This document shows positions 25,159-34,897 of a stretch of 64,000 nucleotides of DNA, one piece after another. The position numbers were made by a program, and so were the translations under genes. Source of the DNA: Paludibacter sp. (GTDB lineage: Bacteria; Bacteroidota; Bacteroidia; Bacteroidales; Paludibacteraceae); contig JARLGX010000017.1 of the NCBI GenBank assembly GCA_031292575.1, positions 124,001 to 188,000 on the forward strand, written 5' to 3'. Each line of letters starts with the position of its first letter. The stretch's first letter is position 1. Under the pieces are notes generated by a model. It made no database searches. It was given only the letters and a program-made list of their open reading frames with translations, and was not told where the DNA came from.

Positions 25159-25995
25159 TTAGTTCATGTTTGTCTTGTCAATGCCATAGGGAGTAAAAGA
25201 AACTTTGTTTTCAATATTTTCATCGCGTAGCACAAAATTATGCCTATTACTTAGATCTAACTGAGGATGAAACATATGATAAATTGTTATTGAAAATTTT
25301 TTCGAAATTGTCAAGACTCCATTGTGACGCAGCCTGTTATCCAAATCGGTGTCTTCACCCATACCAGGGTGTACAAATCGTTCGTCAAACCCATTAACTT
25401 TCATCAAATCTTCTTTCCACGCTGAGAAATTACACCCCAATATACCTTTAATTTTTTCACGTGCAAGTAGACTTCTTAGTATGATATTTTTTATTCTAAA
25501 AATATGGACAATATGTGTTTTTTCCCCACTAAAAAAGCTTTCAAATAACAATGGCCAAAATAATATTTTATGCAAATTCCTGTTTTGTATTTGGAGCGAA
25601 GTCACATATTTTGATGTTTTTTCGGTTAGTGTAACTCTTCGTCCGCACACTACCTGATTAGGTTTTCTGCTGTCAAAATGTTCTTCCAAAAAAAGGGGAT
25701 GTGGTATGCAATCTCCATCTATAAAAACAAGATAATCTGCCTCCGATGCAACAATTGCTTTATTCAAAATGATGTTTTTGCGCCAACCTTTGTCTTCGTG
25801 CCAAACATGTTTAACCTGAAAGGTTGATTCAACGATTAATCGCTTTACTTCATGAACAATGTCCTGCCGTGAGCCATCATCAGCAATTATAACTTCGAAA
25901 TCACGATAACTTTGCTGTTCCAAAGCAGCAAAAATTAATCTAAGGAAATCAATTTTATTGTAGAATGAAATTATTAAACTAACAGGTTTATGCAT
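25159..25995 (-). CDS. GT2 glycosyltransferase with galactosyltransferase-like C-terminus
   Basis: 278 residues. SLIISFYNKIDFLRLIFAAL and FEVIIADDGSRQDIV open the GT-A fold, ADYLVFIDGDCIPHPLFLEE gives the DxD motif, and GILGCNFSAWKEDLMKVNGF DERF … GEDTDLDNRLRHNG is the C-terminal ED(T)DL catalytic-base region typical of the Glyco_transf_7C group. Donor unknown. It is 19 bases after the GT4 gene and part of the same operon. Confidence 0.86.
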   Translation of the reverse strand: MHKPVSLIISFYNKIDFLRLIFAALEQQSYRDFEVIIADDGSRQDIVHEVKRLIVESTFQVKHVWHEDKGWRKNIILNKAIVASEADYLVFIDGDCIPHPLFLEEHFDSRKPNQVVCGRRVTLTEKTSKYVTSLQIQNRNLHKILFWPLLFESFFSGEKTHIVHIFRIKNIILRSLLAREKIKGILGCNFSAWKEDLMKVNGFDERFVHPGMGEDTDLDNRLRHNGVLTISKKFSITIYHMFHPQLDLSNRHNFVLRDENIENKVSFTPYGIDKTNMN

Positions 25996-26014
25996 AAATT
26001 AAATAAAGTTATTT

Positions 26015-27127
26015 CTAAATACTATTATACAAGTTCATTAAATTATCAGCTATTTTGTCGTCAGTAAATTTCTCAGCGTGAATTAAACCCTGCTTCTTCA
26101 TTGTTTTTTGAAGATTTAAATCTTGTAAGACTTTTACAATTGCAGTTCCAATTTCTTGGGCATTTTGTGGGTCAACGTATTGACTAAATTCACCTCCGGT
26201 TTCTTCAAAACAGCTTCCTGTTGAAGTAATTACAGGTGTTTCGCTACAAAGCGCTTCGAGAATTGGAATGCCAAAACCTTCAAAAATTGAAGGATAAATA
26301 AAGAGTTGAGCCAGTTGATAAATAGCTGGTAAATCTTTTGTTTCAACCTGATGTAAAAAAAATACCCGATTCGAAAGCTTTAATTTTATTGACAATTCTC
26401 TTAATTCTGCTGTGTAATTCGTTTGGCGACCAACCACAACTAACGGGATATCAATTTTTTCCTGATAAATTGCTTGTAGTATAGTTGCTAAATTTTTTCG
26501 TGGCTCTATCGCACCTACAAATAACAGATAATCAGTCGGTAAGTTGTATTTTGATTTAATTTGGTCTTTTTCTTCGACTGTAGCTTTTTGCCTGAAAATA
26601 TTATTGCAACCTTGATAAACTACTTCAACTTTTGTTGGGTCAGCTTTGAAAAATTCTATGGCATCTTGCCTCGATTGCTCACTTATGGCAATAATTTTGT
26701 CAGAAATCCGGCAACTTTGCATGTTCTTTGCCGTAAATATTTTACGATAGGAGGCAGGATATAGTTCGGGATACCTTATAAAAATGGCATCGTGAAAAGT
26801 TATGACTTTTTTTATGGGTATTTTTTCAATACCTATGGGTAATTCCTGACTTAACCCATGAAAAATATCGTCGCCATGTTTTTTTATATCTGATTTAATG
26901 CCAATGCTTCGCCAAATTGAAGAAGGTAGCACTTTGTAAATTCCACTTGGCTGAATTATTTGTGTATTTTGGCTATTGATAGGGAAATCAATTTTAACTT
27001 CAGGGGTAAATAAATCATATTGGTTTTCAGGATAGTACTGATTTAAAATCCGAATCAAATCACGGCTGTAATTTCCAAGACCACGATGATTGCAGAATAA
27101 TCTTTTTGCGTCGAAACCTATCCTCAT
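26015..27127 (-). CDS. GT4-family glycosyltransferase
   Basis: 370 residues, GT-B fold. N-terminal MRIGFDAKRLFCNHRGLGNY SRDL loop; C-terminal FVGAIEPRKNLATILQAI, VFFLHQVETKDLPAIYQLAQ and IYPSIFEGFGIPILEALCSE with the conserved E…FGIPILEAL motif. Similar to mannosyl/rhamnosyl transferases of cell-surface polysaccharides. Its start overlaps the stop of the kinase-like gene by 4 bases, so the two are coupled. Confidence 0.88.
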   Translation of the reverse strand: MRIGFDAKRLFCNHRGLGNYSRDLIRILNQYYPENQYDLFTPEVKIDFPINSQNTQIIQPSGIYKVLPSSIWRSIGIKSDIKKHGDDIFHGLSQELPIGIEKIPIKKVITFHDAIFIRYPELYPASYRKIFTAKNMQSCRISDKIIAISEQSRQDAIEFFKADPTKVEVVYQGCNNIFRQKATVEEKDQIKSKYNLPTDYLLFVGAIEPRKNLATILQAIYQEKIDIPLVVVGRQTNYTAELRELSIKLKLSNRVFFLHQVETKDLPAIYQLAQLFIYPSIFEGFGIPILEALCSETPVITSTGSCFEETGGEFSQYVDPQNAQEIGTAIVKVLQDLNLQKTMKKQGLIHAEKFTDDKIADNLMNLYNSI

Positions 27128-27864
27128 GATTTATTGCTTTTGCTGGGTTTAAATCGCTTATTAGTCAAGAAAAAATCTAAACTATAACGGTTTATTTTGT
27201 CAATTGTTTCATCCTCATTTAAATTGGAAGCTGTGGCATAGGTTTTAGCAATTTTTGTCAAAACGGCTTCATTTTGCGATAATCGCTTAAAGCTTTTGTA
27301 GCGTTGCTCGTTGTCAACTGCAGGTAAAAATTTCATTCTATTGATGTCAATCAATGTAAAATTGTACTTATTTCCAATCTTTTTGTACAAGATATTTCCG
27401 GGTGACATATCCAGATGCAAAATGCCTTTGCTATGAAAATCAGCGATATAAATGGCTAATTCTCGTAAGAGTGCGTCGTCCTTTTGATTTCCAAGCATTA
27501 ATTCCCTTACATCAGAATAATCCTTTTCATAAATCGAAATGAAATATCCATGAGTCAGTAAACCATATTTATATTGCTCAATGTAAGCAATTGGAGCTGG
27601 AGAATCTACACCAAGTTGCAGCAATTTTAAAGCATATTCATACGCTCTTTTTGCTTTGGATGGGCGTAAAAAAGTGTATGCTATTCTATTTACTATATGA
27701 GGAATTTTATATCGTTTTACAATCACGTCATAACCTTGTACTGAATAGCTTTTGAGTTGATTACGAGCGGTATAAACCAATTCACCTTCTTGATCAAAAA
27801 GCTTTTGAACGTTTGTAATAAACGTGTTTAAAATTTTATATGCAGGGTTGATAACGATTTTCAT
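27124..27864 (-). CDS. Lipopolysaccharide (Kdo/WaaP-like) kinase family protein
   Basis: 246 residues with a minimal protein-kinase fold: GYDVIVKRYKIPHIVNRIAY (Lys), GILHLDMSPGNILYKKIGNK (catalytic HxDxxxxN) and FTLIDINRMKFLP (metal-binding Asp). The family phosphorylates Kdo or heptose in the lipopolysaccharide inner core at the cytoplasmic face. It lies between a GT9 and a GT4 gene with 3-base and overlapping junctions, which fits a core-modifying role. The exact target is unproven. Confidence 0.85.
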   Translation of the reverse strand: MKIVINPAYKILNTFITNVQKLFDQEGELVYTARNQLKSYSVQGYDVIVKRYKIPHIVNRIAYTFLRPSKAKRAYEYALKLLQLGVDSPAPIAYIEQYKYGLLTHGYFISIYEKDYSDVRELMLGNQKDDALLRELAIYIADFHSKGILHLDMSPGNILYKKIGNKYNFTLIDINRMKFLPAVDNEQRYKSFKRLSQNEAVLTKIAKTYATASNLNEDETIDKINRYSLDFFLTNKRFKPSKSNKS

Positions 27865-27867
27865 ATA

Positions 27868-28899
27868 TTAGAAAAGAATACTTTCAATGTGGTTTATAAT
27901 TTGCTCCGGTGAAATCTGGTACAAGCAGGCATAATCTTTCCGGTAGCAGGGAATTTGTCCGTAAATAGAACAAGGTCTGCAAAATAAGTCAACTTGTATG
28001 GCGTTTTGGATTGATTGATTCCAACCCATAAAGCCCGCATACGGATGAGTTGCTCCCCAAAGCGAAACAACCGGTGTGTTGACTAACGATGCCAAATGCA
28101 TATTAGCCGAGTCCATGGAAAACATTACATCTAAATGATTCATTAACAGCAGTTCCTGGCTCATAGTTAGTTTGCCGACCATAGAAGTTATTGAAGAATA
28201 TTTTTCAATCCAACTGTTGATAATGTTTTTTTCCGATTCTCCACCGCCAAAAACAAATACTTTTACACGCTTATCTTTTGCAAAATGGGCAATTACTTTT
28301 TCTTGTAATTCAAGTGGATAAATTTTCCCTTGATGCTTGGCAAATGGAGCAATTCCAAGCCATTTAACATCGTTTTTCTCGCCTGTTTCAGCAATAATTT
28401 GAGGTAAATCCACTTGGTTGTTATCAAAAACAGATTCAAAGTGAAGCTCAAATCTAAATCCAAGTTTTTCTAAAACTTCGTAATAACGAGTGAACCCCGA
28501 TTTTAGTTGGACAAACTTTTTGTTCTTTTTCTGAGTGAGTTCTTTTTTTTCTTTACGCCCTTTGTCGATAGATGCAGTTTTAACTCCGGAAAGCATAAAT
28601 CGTGAACGGAGGTAATGCGACCGTAAAACAGAGTGAAAATCAGCTACATAATTATACTTTTCAGCTTTTAGCTCTTTGTATAAGATATTTAAGCCCTTAA
28701 TGCCTTGATGTTTTCCATTTAAATCAGCGCTAATAAAATGAACATTTTCAGGTAATTCATGAAATAAGGGCTCGAAAGATTGTCTGCTCAATACGGTTAT
28801 TTCGTGCATGGGGAAATTGACTGCCAACGAATAAATCACCGGAATAGTCATTGCTACATCGCCTAAAGCAGAAAACCGTATGATCAGAATTTTTGACAT
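27868..28899 (-). CDS. GT9-family glycosyltransferase (heptosyltransferase-like)
   Basis: 343 residues. MSKILIIRFSALGDVAMTIP is the GT9 N-terminus; IAPFAKHQGKIYPLELQEKV, VFVFGGGESEKN and MFSMDSANMHLASLVNTPVV SLWGATHPY form the sugar-nucleotide site (D-S-A-N-MHLA, as in WaaC/WaaF). It transfers heptose or a related sugar to the inner core. Its stop is 3 bases before the kinase gene, and its start shares one base with the DUF4254 stop. Confidence 0.9.
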   Translation of the reverse strand: MSKILIIRFSALGDVAMTIPVIYSLAVNFPMHEITVLSRQSFEPLFHELPENVHFISADLNGKHQGIKGLNILYKELKAEKYNYVADFHSVLRSHYLRSRFMLSGVKTASIDKGRKEKKELTQKKNKKFVQLKSGFTRYYEVLEKLGFRFELHFESVFDNNQVDLPQIIAETGEKNDVKWLGIAPFAKHQGKIYPLELQEKVIAHFAKDKRVKVFVFGGGESEKNIINSWIEKYSSITSMVGKLTMSQELLLMNHLDVMFSMDSANMHLASLVNTPVVSLWGATHPYAGFMGWNQSIQNAIQVDLFCRPCSIYGQIPCYRKDYACLYQISPEQIINHIESILF

Positions 28900-29507
28900 T
28901 ATTTACCTTTAGCGTACAGAACAGGATTCAAAGCCGGATCGTTGTACATTTTCATTTGTTTATACACTTTCATTTGTTTTTCTCCACTGGCAATATCTTC
29001 AATCAATTGATTAATAGCCGTCGACAAATCAATTTTCTGTTCAAGCAAAATATTAAGTTTAGTCAGGCATTGAGCTAAATGTTCTGCCGAAGAATCTTTT
29101 CTATCCACTTCTTGCTGCATGTGATAGATTTTTAAATGCAAAATAGACAAACGATCTATGGCCCAGGCCGGACTTTCAGTATTAATAGTTGCTTTTGGAC
29201 TGATTTTTACATCCTTATTTTGATCGAGGAAGTAGCTATCAATCAACTCTACTAAATCGGTTCGGTCCTGATTCGATTTATCAATCCGGCGTTTAAGAGC
29301 CAGCGCTTCTACCGGATCAATTTCCGGATTTCGGATGATGTCTTCCAAATGCCACTGAACGGTATCAATCCAGTTTTTCAGATATAAATAGTATTCAATA
29401 CTTTTGAATTCGTATTTATTATTAATAGGTGCATCTACGTTGTCAGTTTGATGATAATCAACCACTGATTCGTTAAAAATTTGATTGCTTAGTTCAATGA
29501 AGGTCAT
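28899..29507 (-). CDS. DUF4254 protein of the lipopolysaccharide operon
   Basis: 202 residues, mostly alpha-helical and acidic, no signal peptide or membrane helix. Segments such as WHLEDIIRNPEIDPVEALAL KRRIDKSNQDRTDLVE and the LSILHLKIYHMQQEVDR coil mark the DUF4254 family. It is commonly found in Bacteroidota glycan clusters; function is unknown. Here it is wedged between GT9 and GT2 genes with tight spacing, so a role in core synthesis or its regulation is likely by context only. Confidence 0.82.
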   Translation of the reverse strand: MTFIELSNQIFNESVVDYHQTDNVDAPINNKYEFKSIEYYLYLKNWIDTVQWHLEDIIRNPEIDPVEALALKRRIDKSNQDRTDLVELIDSYFLDQNKDVKISPKATINTESPAWAIDRLSILHLKIYHMQQEVDRKDSSAEHLAQCLTKLNILLEQKIDLSTAINQLIEDIASGEKQMKVYKQMKMYNDPALNPVLYAKGK

Positions 29508-29528
29508 ATTCTTTAGTTAATTCGTTTG

Positions 29529-30245
29529 TTATTTATCAGAAAATTTTCCGGTAAGTTTTTTCCAATAGTATTTAAATGGTTGAGTTTTTTTTAAATGCAT
29601 CCATGGGTAAATACTGTGCTGTAAATGTGTAACCGGCATCGAAACAGCCAAATAATTTTTAAATCCCAATTCAATTGATTTATTCGATATAAAATGATCG
29701 TGCCAGGTTCTTTCAGAATTTAATATGTCGAAATTATACGACGTCAGAAACGACTGTGTTAAAAGAGTACAGCAAAAACTGAGCTCCCTTTTTGTGCTAA
29801 TAACTTTCGACGTATATCTTTTGGCAAACAAATACGGAGAATTTATTTTTTTGTTAGAATCTCTTGTAATTGCAGCTATTAATCCAGGATTCTCAAGTGT
29901 GGAAACAGACTCGTACATTTGCTGAATTGTATTTTTTTCAACGATTATATCCGATTCAATAATCAGTAAATGAGCATCTTCGAAATTCGCACGGCGTTGT
30001 GCCGTTTGTAAAATCATTAGATAATTAGGCGAAGGATGCATACTAATGTCTTTAAGATTTACCAACGTAAATCCTAATTTTTCAGCAGCTTGTTCAAGTT
30101 TCTCTGTTGTTTCATCAGTGCTGAAATCGTTGTACACAGTGTAGTTGTAATCTACCGCGATTTCAGAATTCATAACACTTTCAATTGTCTTTAACGATGT
30201 TTCTAACGAATCTTTTACAGGGGTGAAAATATGCAGTTTATTCAT
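29529..30245 (-). CDS. GT2-like glycosyltransferase
   Basis: 238 residues. KLHIFTPVKDSLETSLKTIE, NYTVYNDFSTDETTEKLEQA and HLLIIESDIIVEKNTIQQMY show the GT-A fold, with an ESD in place of the canonical DxD. It is short at the C-terminus compared with typical GT2 proteins, ending in YYWKKLTGKFSDK. It lies 8 bases after the flippase gene. Donor and acceptor unknown. Confidence 0.78.
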   Translation of the reverse strand: MNKLHIFTPVKDSLETSLKTIESVMNSEIAVDYNYTVYNDFSTDETTEKLEQAAEKLGFTLVNLKDISMHPSPNYLMILQTAQRRANFEDAHLLIIESDIIVEKNTIQQMYESVSTLENPGLIAAITRDSNKKINSPYLFAKRYTSKVISTKRELSFCCTLLTQSFLTSYNFDILNSERTWHDHFISNKSIELGFKNYLAVSMPVTHLQHSIYPWMHLKKTQPFKYYWKKLTGKFSDK

Positions 30246-30253
30246 TATAACGG

Positions 30254-31741
30254 TTATTTAAAAAATCGATTGATAACAGGAATTGTTCGTAATGGGAAAT
30301 CCCGTTTTACTAACAAAACAATATAAGCAATCATTAGTATGGATTTTAGTCCTACATTTAGGATTGTATAAGGTGTATTGATAAACGTGCTAATTACATA
30401 TAAAACAATTGTTACAGCAGTGTAAAGCCCGATTGTTTTCAAATCGTATTTTATCGGCATAAATTTTTGGCCGTAATAGTATGAAATCATCATAATAACA
30501 AAATAACATACAAATGCAGCCCAGGCACAACCCATGTAACTGTAAATCGGAACTAGAATGATATTCAACAGTATTATAATAATTGTTCCAATAATCGAAA
30601 ACCAAGCACCATACATAGTTTTGTCGGTAAGTTTATACCAAAGTGAGAGATTAAAAAATATTCCCTGAAAGATAAACGAAAACATAACTACCGGCACAAC
30701 CTTCAAACCTCCCCAATAACTGTATTTGATTACATGCTTAAAAATATCCATATAAAGTACCATTCCTAAAAATATAAATAGGGCAATTAAAATGTAGTAT
30801 TTCATTGCATCAGCATAAGTTTCAAGGCTATTTTTGTCCTTCTTTTGGGCGAAAATAAATGGTTCGTATGAATAACGGAATGCTTGCGTGAACATTGTCA
30901 TTACTAAGGCAATTTTAGATGTTGCTCCATAAATTCCTAATTCAGACTCGCCCGTTTTTCCATGCATTAAAAATGGAAAAAGTATCTTATCCAATGTTTG
31001 GTTCATTATCCCCGCAATTCCCAAAACGACAAGCGGCAACGAGTACTGAAGCATTTTTTTAAGTAACTTTTTATCAAACTCAAATTTCACTACAAATACA
31101 TCGAATAATAAAGCGATTGTTACAAGTGCAGTAGAAAATATGTTGGCAATAAATACATATCCAACGCCGTAATCAGGCTTATAAAACCAGTTAATCAGAT
31201 TCGGATTTCTGGTCTCGATCCAGGGGCAAATGACGAGAAAAAAGATATTAAAAAAGATGTTGACAAAAATGGCAAATAAATTCAGCGCAACAAAACGATA
31301 AGGACGATTAATGTATCGCAGATATACGTAAGGAATGCATCCAAAAGCATCTAAAGCAACCACTGTTCCCAGTAATGCAATAAACTCGGAATGTTTCGAA
31401 TATCCTAACACATCTGCTATTTGATGGGAAAATATAATACAAGTTAAGGCAAAAATTGTTGAAGTTGTACCTACCGCAACCAATGTAGTGCTATATACTT
31501 TTCCTGCTTCTTCTTTGTTTTTATTTGCAAAACGTAGAAAACCGGTTTCCATGCCATAGGTAAGCATTACTAATAACAAAGCAGTCCAGGCGTACAAATT
31601 TGTTACAATACCATAATCAGCTGAGCTTGCAAGAACGTAGGTATAAAGTGGAACCATCATCCAATTCAGGAATCTTCCTAAAATACTGCTAACTCCATAT
31701 AAGGCGGTTTCTTTCGCCAGTTTCTTCATTTGTTGAGCCAT
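30254..31741 (-). CDS. Oligosaccharide flippase (Wzx-like, MATE/MVF superfamily)
   Basis: 495 residues with 12-14 membrane helices from about residue 15 to 490. The N-terminus MAQQMKKLAKETALYGVSSI LGRFLNWMMVPLYT and the PYVYLRYINRPYRFV segment match Bacteroidota polysaccharide flippases. It moves lipid-linked oligosaccharides across the inner membrane. First gene of the minus-strand glycan operon; 66 bases separate it from DUF2007 upstream. Confidence 0.9.
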   Translation of the reverse strand: MAQQMKKLAKETALYGVSSILGRFLNWMMVPLYTYVLASSADYGIVTNLYAWTALLLVMLTYGMETGFLRFANKNKEEAGKVYSTTLVAVGTTSTIFALTCIIFSHQIADVLGYSKHSEFIALLGTVVALDAFGCIPYVYLRYINRPYRFVALNLFAIFVNIFFNIFFLVICPWIETRNPNLINWFYKPDYGVGYVFIANIFSTALVTIALLFDVFVVKFEFDKKLLKKMLQYSLPLVVLGIAGIMNQTLDKILFPFLMHGKTGESELGIYGATSKIALVMTMFTQAFRYSYEPFIFAQKKDKNSLETYADAMKYYILIALFIFLGMVLYMDIFKHVIKYSYWGGLKVVPVVMFSFIFQGIFFNLSLWYKLTDKTMYGAWFSIIGTIIIILLNIILVPIYSYMGCAWAAFVCYFVIMMISYYYGQKFMPIKYDLKTIGLYTAVTIVLYVISTFINTPYTILNVGLKSILMIAYIVLLVKRDFPLRTIPVINRFFK

Positions 31742-31807
31742 AGGTTAATGCGATAATAGGGGTAATTTGGCAATGTGCTAATTAAAGTCTTTTATAAAAT
31801 TCAATAC

Positions 31808-32095
31808 TTATTTCTTGCGAAAAAAATTCAGAACTTTTTCCATCCATTTCATTTCGGGTGAAGGTTCAAAATCTTCTGGCTTTAGGTAGCCGGCTTCCAG
31901 AAGCAATTTTACGGCTTCTTCAGCCTGTTCTGTTCGCACCTGAAGCTGTACGCCTCCATTTGCATTCGCAATATAAGCACGGTTACTTATCTCATCTCGT
32001 CCAAAACACTCAATTTCAAAAGATTCGAGATATGACTTTACCATTTCAAAATCATTCGAACTGTTAAATGTTCTTACTGTTACTAATTCTTCCAT
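31808..32095 (-). CDS. DUF2007 signal-transducing-protein family
   Basis: 95 residues: VTVRTFNSSNDFEMVKSYLE, IECFGRDEISN, LQVRTEQAEEAVKLLLEAGY and the C-terminal FEPSPEMKWMEKVLNFFRKK. The fold is a small alpha-beta (ferredoxin-like, GlnB-like) domain of unknown function. It lies 40 bases after ruvB, before the flippase operon. Confidence 0.82.
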   Translation of the reverse strand: MEELVTVRTFNSSNDFEMVKSYLESFEIECFGRDEISNRAYIANANGGVQLQVRTEQAEEAVKLLLEAGYLKPEDFEPSPEMKWMEKVLNFFRKK

Positions 32096-32135
32096 ATTTA
32101 GATCTTTCTTAGCCCTTTTTAGGGGTTTGGGGTCA

Positions 32136-33152
32136 TTAAAACAGCGTTCCTGTTTCTCCTAGTTTTACTTTCCCCAAATGTTTGTATGCCAATTCAGTTA
32201 CTTCGCGGCCACGTGGTGTGCGTTTCATAAAACCCTCTTTAATCAGAAACGGTTCGTATACTTCTTCCAAAGTTCCTGCATCTTCGCCCAAAGCAGTGGC
32301 AATAGTAGTTAAACCAACGGGTCCACCACTGAATTTATCGATTATGGTGTTCAAAATTTTATTGTCAATCTCGTCCAGTCCATATTTGTCAATATTCAAA
32401 GCTTCGAGCGCATAACACGCAATTTCCACGTCGATGTTGCCATTGCCCTTTACTTGAGCAAAATCGCGTACACGCCGAAGCAAAGCGTTGGCAATGCGGG
32501 GAGTTCCACGACTACGACCTCCAATTTCGAGTGCTGCCTGATTGTCAATCGGAACATCAAGTAATCGGGCCGATCGTTTGATAATTCCGGTGATTACTTC
32601 TATATCATAATATTCAAAGTGACAATTTATACCGAACCGAGCCCGCAACGGAGCTGTCAGTAATCCACTTCGTGTGGTTGCTCCAATCAATGTAAATGGA
32701 TTCAAATCCAATTGAATAGACCGTGCACTTGGCCCCTTATCTATCATTATGTCAATGCGATAATCTTCCATGGCAGAATACAAATATTCTTCCACAATAG
32801 GACTCAAGCGATGAATTTCGTCGATAAAAAGCACATCGTTTGTTTCCAGACTCGTTAGTAAGCCGGCTAAATCACCCGGTTTATCGAGTACTGGACCGGA
32901 TGTGATTTTGAATCCCACGTTCAGCTCGTTGGCAATGATATTCGAAAGCGTGGTTTTGCCCAGTCCCGGAGGTCCGTGCAACAACACATGATCAAGCGAT
33001 TCGGTACGCATACGGGCGGCTTGCACAAAGATTTTCAGATTTTCGACAATTTTATTTTGTCCGCTAAAATCCGAAAAAGTCAGTGGCCGCAGTGCGTTCT
33101 CGAACTCTTTTTCGCCTTTTTGATTGTTTCGTATATCGAAATTTTCTTCCAT
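32136..33152 (-). CDS. ruvB: Holliday junction branch-migration helicase RuvB
   Basis: 338 residues. Walker [15 protein letters not shown], Walker [25 protein letters not shown], sensor 1 [20 protein letters not shown] and the C-terminal winged helix ([20 protein letters not shown]) are all in place. It forms the hexameric motor of RuvAB. The start [23 protein letters not shown] is normal for the phylum. ruvA is not adjacent. Confidence 0.97.
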   Translation of the reverse strand: MEENFDIRNNQKGEKEFENALRPLTFSDFSGQNKIVENLKIFVQAARMRTESLDHVLLHGPPGLGKTTLSNIIANELNVGFKITSGPVLDKPGDLAGLLTSLETNDVLFIDEIHRLSPIVEEYLYSAMEDYRIDIMIDKGPSARSIQLDLNPFTLIGATTRSGLLTAPLRARFGINCHFEYYDIEVITGIIKRSARLLDVPIDNQAALEIGGRSRGTPRIANALLRRVRDFAQVKGNGNIDVEIACYALEALNIDKYGLDEIDNKILNTIIDKFSGGPVGLTTIATALGEDAGTLEEVYEPFLIKEGFMKRTPRGREVTELAYKHLGKVKLGETGTLF

Positions 33153-33206
33153 TTATTTTTAGTCTAACTTTTCCAAAGTTTAGAACTTTGGAAAAGATGT
33201 CAAACC

Positions 33207-34112
33207 TTATTTTGTCAAACTCCTGAACACCTCTTCCATACTTCGTTCAACAGCCTTCAGGGTCAAAATTTTATTAGTTGTTTTTACAGCAAAATCAAAA
33301 ATATTTCCACGAACATCAGAAGTAGATATTATTGTAAAATGTTTTTCACTCAATTTGGTTACTTCTGTAACATCGTTGAGTTTTTCAAGCTCAATAGCTG
33401 AAACTTCATTCGAAAACTCTACTTCAAAATGAAGACTGTCTTCAGCAAAAGCTTTTATTTTTGATAAATCGGAATAGTCAGCCACAATTTCGCCGTTATT
33501 TATCACAATAACGCGGTTACAAATAGCTTTGATTTCCTGCATTATATGCGTGCTGAGCAATACCGTTTTGTCTTTTCCAATTTCCCGGATCAAATTGCGA
33601 ATTTCTTCCAATTGGTTTGGATCAAGCCCTGTTGTAGGTTCGTCCAGGATCAAAACTTTGGGGTTTGGAATAAGTGCCTGCGCCAATCCGACCCGTTGCC
33701 GGTAACCTTTTGACAGTTGGCCAATCTTTTTATGAAACTCCGGCCGCAAACCTACTTTGTCGATCAGCTCATTAACCCGATGCTCCTTTTCTTTGCCGAG
33801 TTTATATGTTTCTGCCACAAAAAGCAGATATTCTTTCACATACATGTCGGCATACAGCGGATTTTGTTCTGGTAAATAGCCAACCATGCTACTCGTTTTC
33901 AGTTGGTTTTCGTGAACTTCAATTCCACAAATTTTTGCCGAACCCGAAGAATAGGCTAATGCCCCCGCCAAAATCTTCATAGTTGTAGTTTTTCCGGCAC
34001 CGTTTGGTCCCAAAAAACCTACTACTTCACCTTCTCCAATTTCGAAGTTAATGTTGTTCAAAACGGTTTGTTCACCGTATTTCTTTGAAAGATTTGATAT
34101 GCTGATTGACAC
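33207..34112 (-). CDS. ABC transporter ATPase, GldA-like
   Basis: 301 residues. Walker A GFLGPNGAGKTTTMKIL, signature LSKGYRQRVGLAQALIPNP, Walker B VLILDEPTTGLDPNQLEEIR, H-loop LSTHIMQEIKAI, then a C-terminal domain of about 80 residues. The sequence resembles GldA of the gliding-motility ABC transporter (GldAFG), but homologues are widespread in non-gliding Bacteroidota and gldFG are not here. Partner permease unknown. Confidence 0.85.
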   Translation of the reverse strand: MSISISNLSKKYGEQTVLNNINFEIGEGEVVGFLGPNGAGKTTTMKILAGALAYSSGSAKICGIEVHENQLKTSSMVGYLPEQNPLYADMYVKEYLLFVAETYKLGKEKEHRVNELIDKVGLRPEFHKKIGQLSKGYRQRVGLAQALIPNPKVLILDEPTTGLDPNQLEEIRNLIREIGKDKTVLLSTHIMQEIKAICNRVIVINNGEIVADYSDLSKIKAFAEDSLHFEVEFSNEVSAIELEKLNDVTEVTKLSEKHFTIISTSDVRGNIFDFAVKTTNKILTLKAVERSMEEVFRSLTK

Positions 34113-34151
34113 CGCTTTACTTACAGATTAAGAATTTACAGATTGTAATTG

Positions 34152-34159
34152 CAAAAGTA
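34152..34159 (-). promoter_or_regulatory. -7 box of GldA-like gene
   Basis: TACTTTTG followed by CAATTAC on the minus strand, 40 bases before the ATG. Confidence 0.5.
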
Positions 34160-34214
34160 CATCATTTATTTGCAGATTTACGATTTTATGACATCCAATT
34201 GTAGGACTTTGACA

Positions 34215-34892
34215 TTAAACGTTAGGCTTTTTAAACATGCTATTTACTAACGATAGTAAGATATACCAACCTATTATTGGAGCAAAAGCGTTTTGTTGGA
34301 ATGCGATTAGAAATAATATGCATACAATCAGGAAAATATATTGTAACTGATTGTCATTCCAGCCTGCATTTTTGAATTTGAGCGAAAACATTGGAATTTC
34401 CGATATCAGAAAATAGCAGAATAAACCGATAAGAATAAGTAGTAGACACACATTACTAAGCAAAAAAGGGGAGAACGAGAATACAAGCCCTGCCCAAAAT
34501 ATCGCATTTGCCGGTACAGGAAGTCCAATAAATGATGAAGTTTGTCGGTCATCGATATTGAATTTGGCCAATCGAAGTCCTGAAAAAACAGGAATCAGAA
34601 ATGCAACAAAAGGTAACCATTCGCTAAAGGTATTTCCGGATAATAATGAAAAAACAATTGCTCCCGGAGCCATACCAAAACTAATTATGTCGGCCAGCGA
34701 ATCCAGTTCTTTACCCATGGGCGAATAGGCTTTAAGCAGGCGGGCTGCAAAACCATCGAAAAAATCGAAAATCGCTGAAAGCAAAATTGCGATAAATGCA
34801 CCCTCATAATTACCTTTGAATGCCAATAAAACAGCCACACAACCTGAAAACAGATTGAGCGAAGTAATGAAATTTGGGACGTGTTTTTTCAT
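34215..34892 (-). CDS. pssA: CDP-diacylglycerol--serine O-phosphatidyltransferase
   Basis: 225 residues with about six to seven membrane helices. The CDP-alcohol phosphotransferase motif is complete: DFFDGFAARLLKAYSPMGKE LDSLADIISF (D-G-AR-G-D-D pattern, about 42-71). It makes phosphatidylserine, precursor of phosphatidylethanolamine. It follows dtd with a 5-base gap and shares its promoter. Confidence 0.93.
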   Translation of the reverse strand: MKKHVPNFITSLNLFSGCVAVLLAFKGNYEGAFIAILLSAIFDFFDGFAARLLKAYSPMGKELDSLADIISFGMAPGAIVFSLLSGNTFSEWLPFVAFLIPVFSGLRLAKFNIDDRQTSSFIGLPVPANAIFWAGLVFSFSPFLLSNVCLLLILIGLFCYFLISEIPMFSLKFKNAGWNDNQLQYIFLIVCILFLIAFQQNAFAPIIGWYILLSLVNSMFKKPNV

Positions 34893-34897
34893 ATAAA

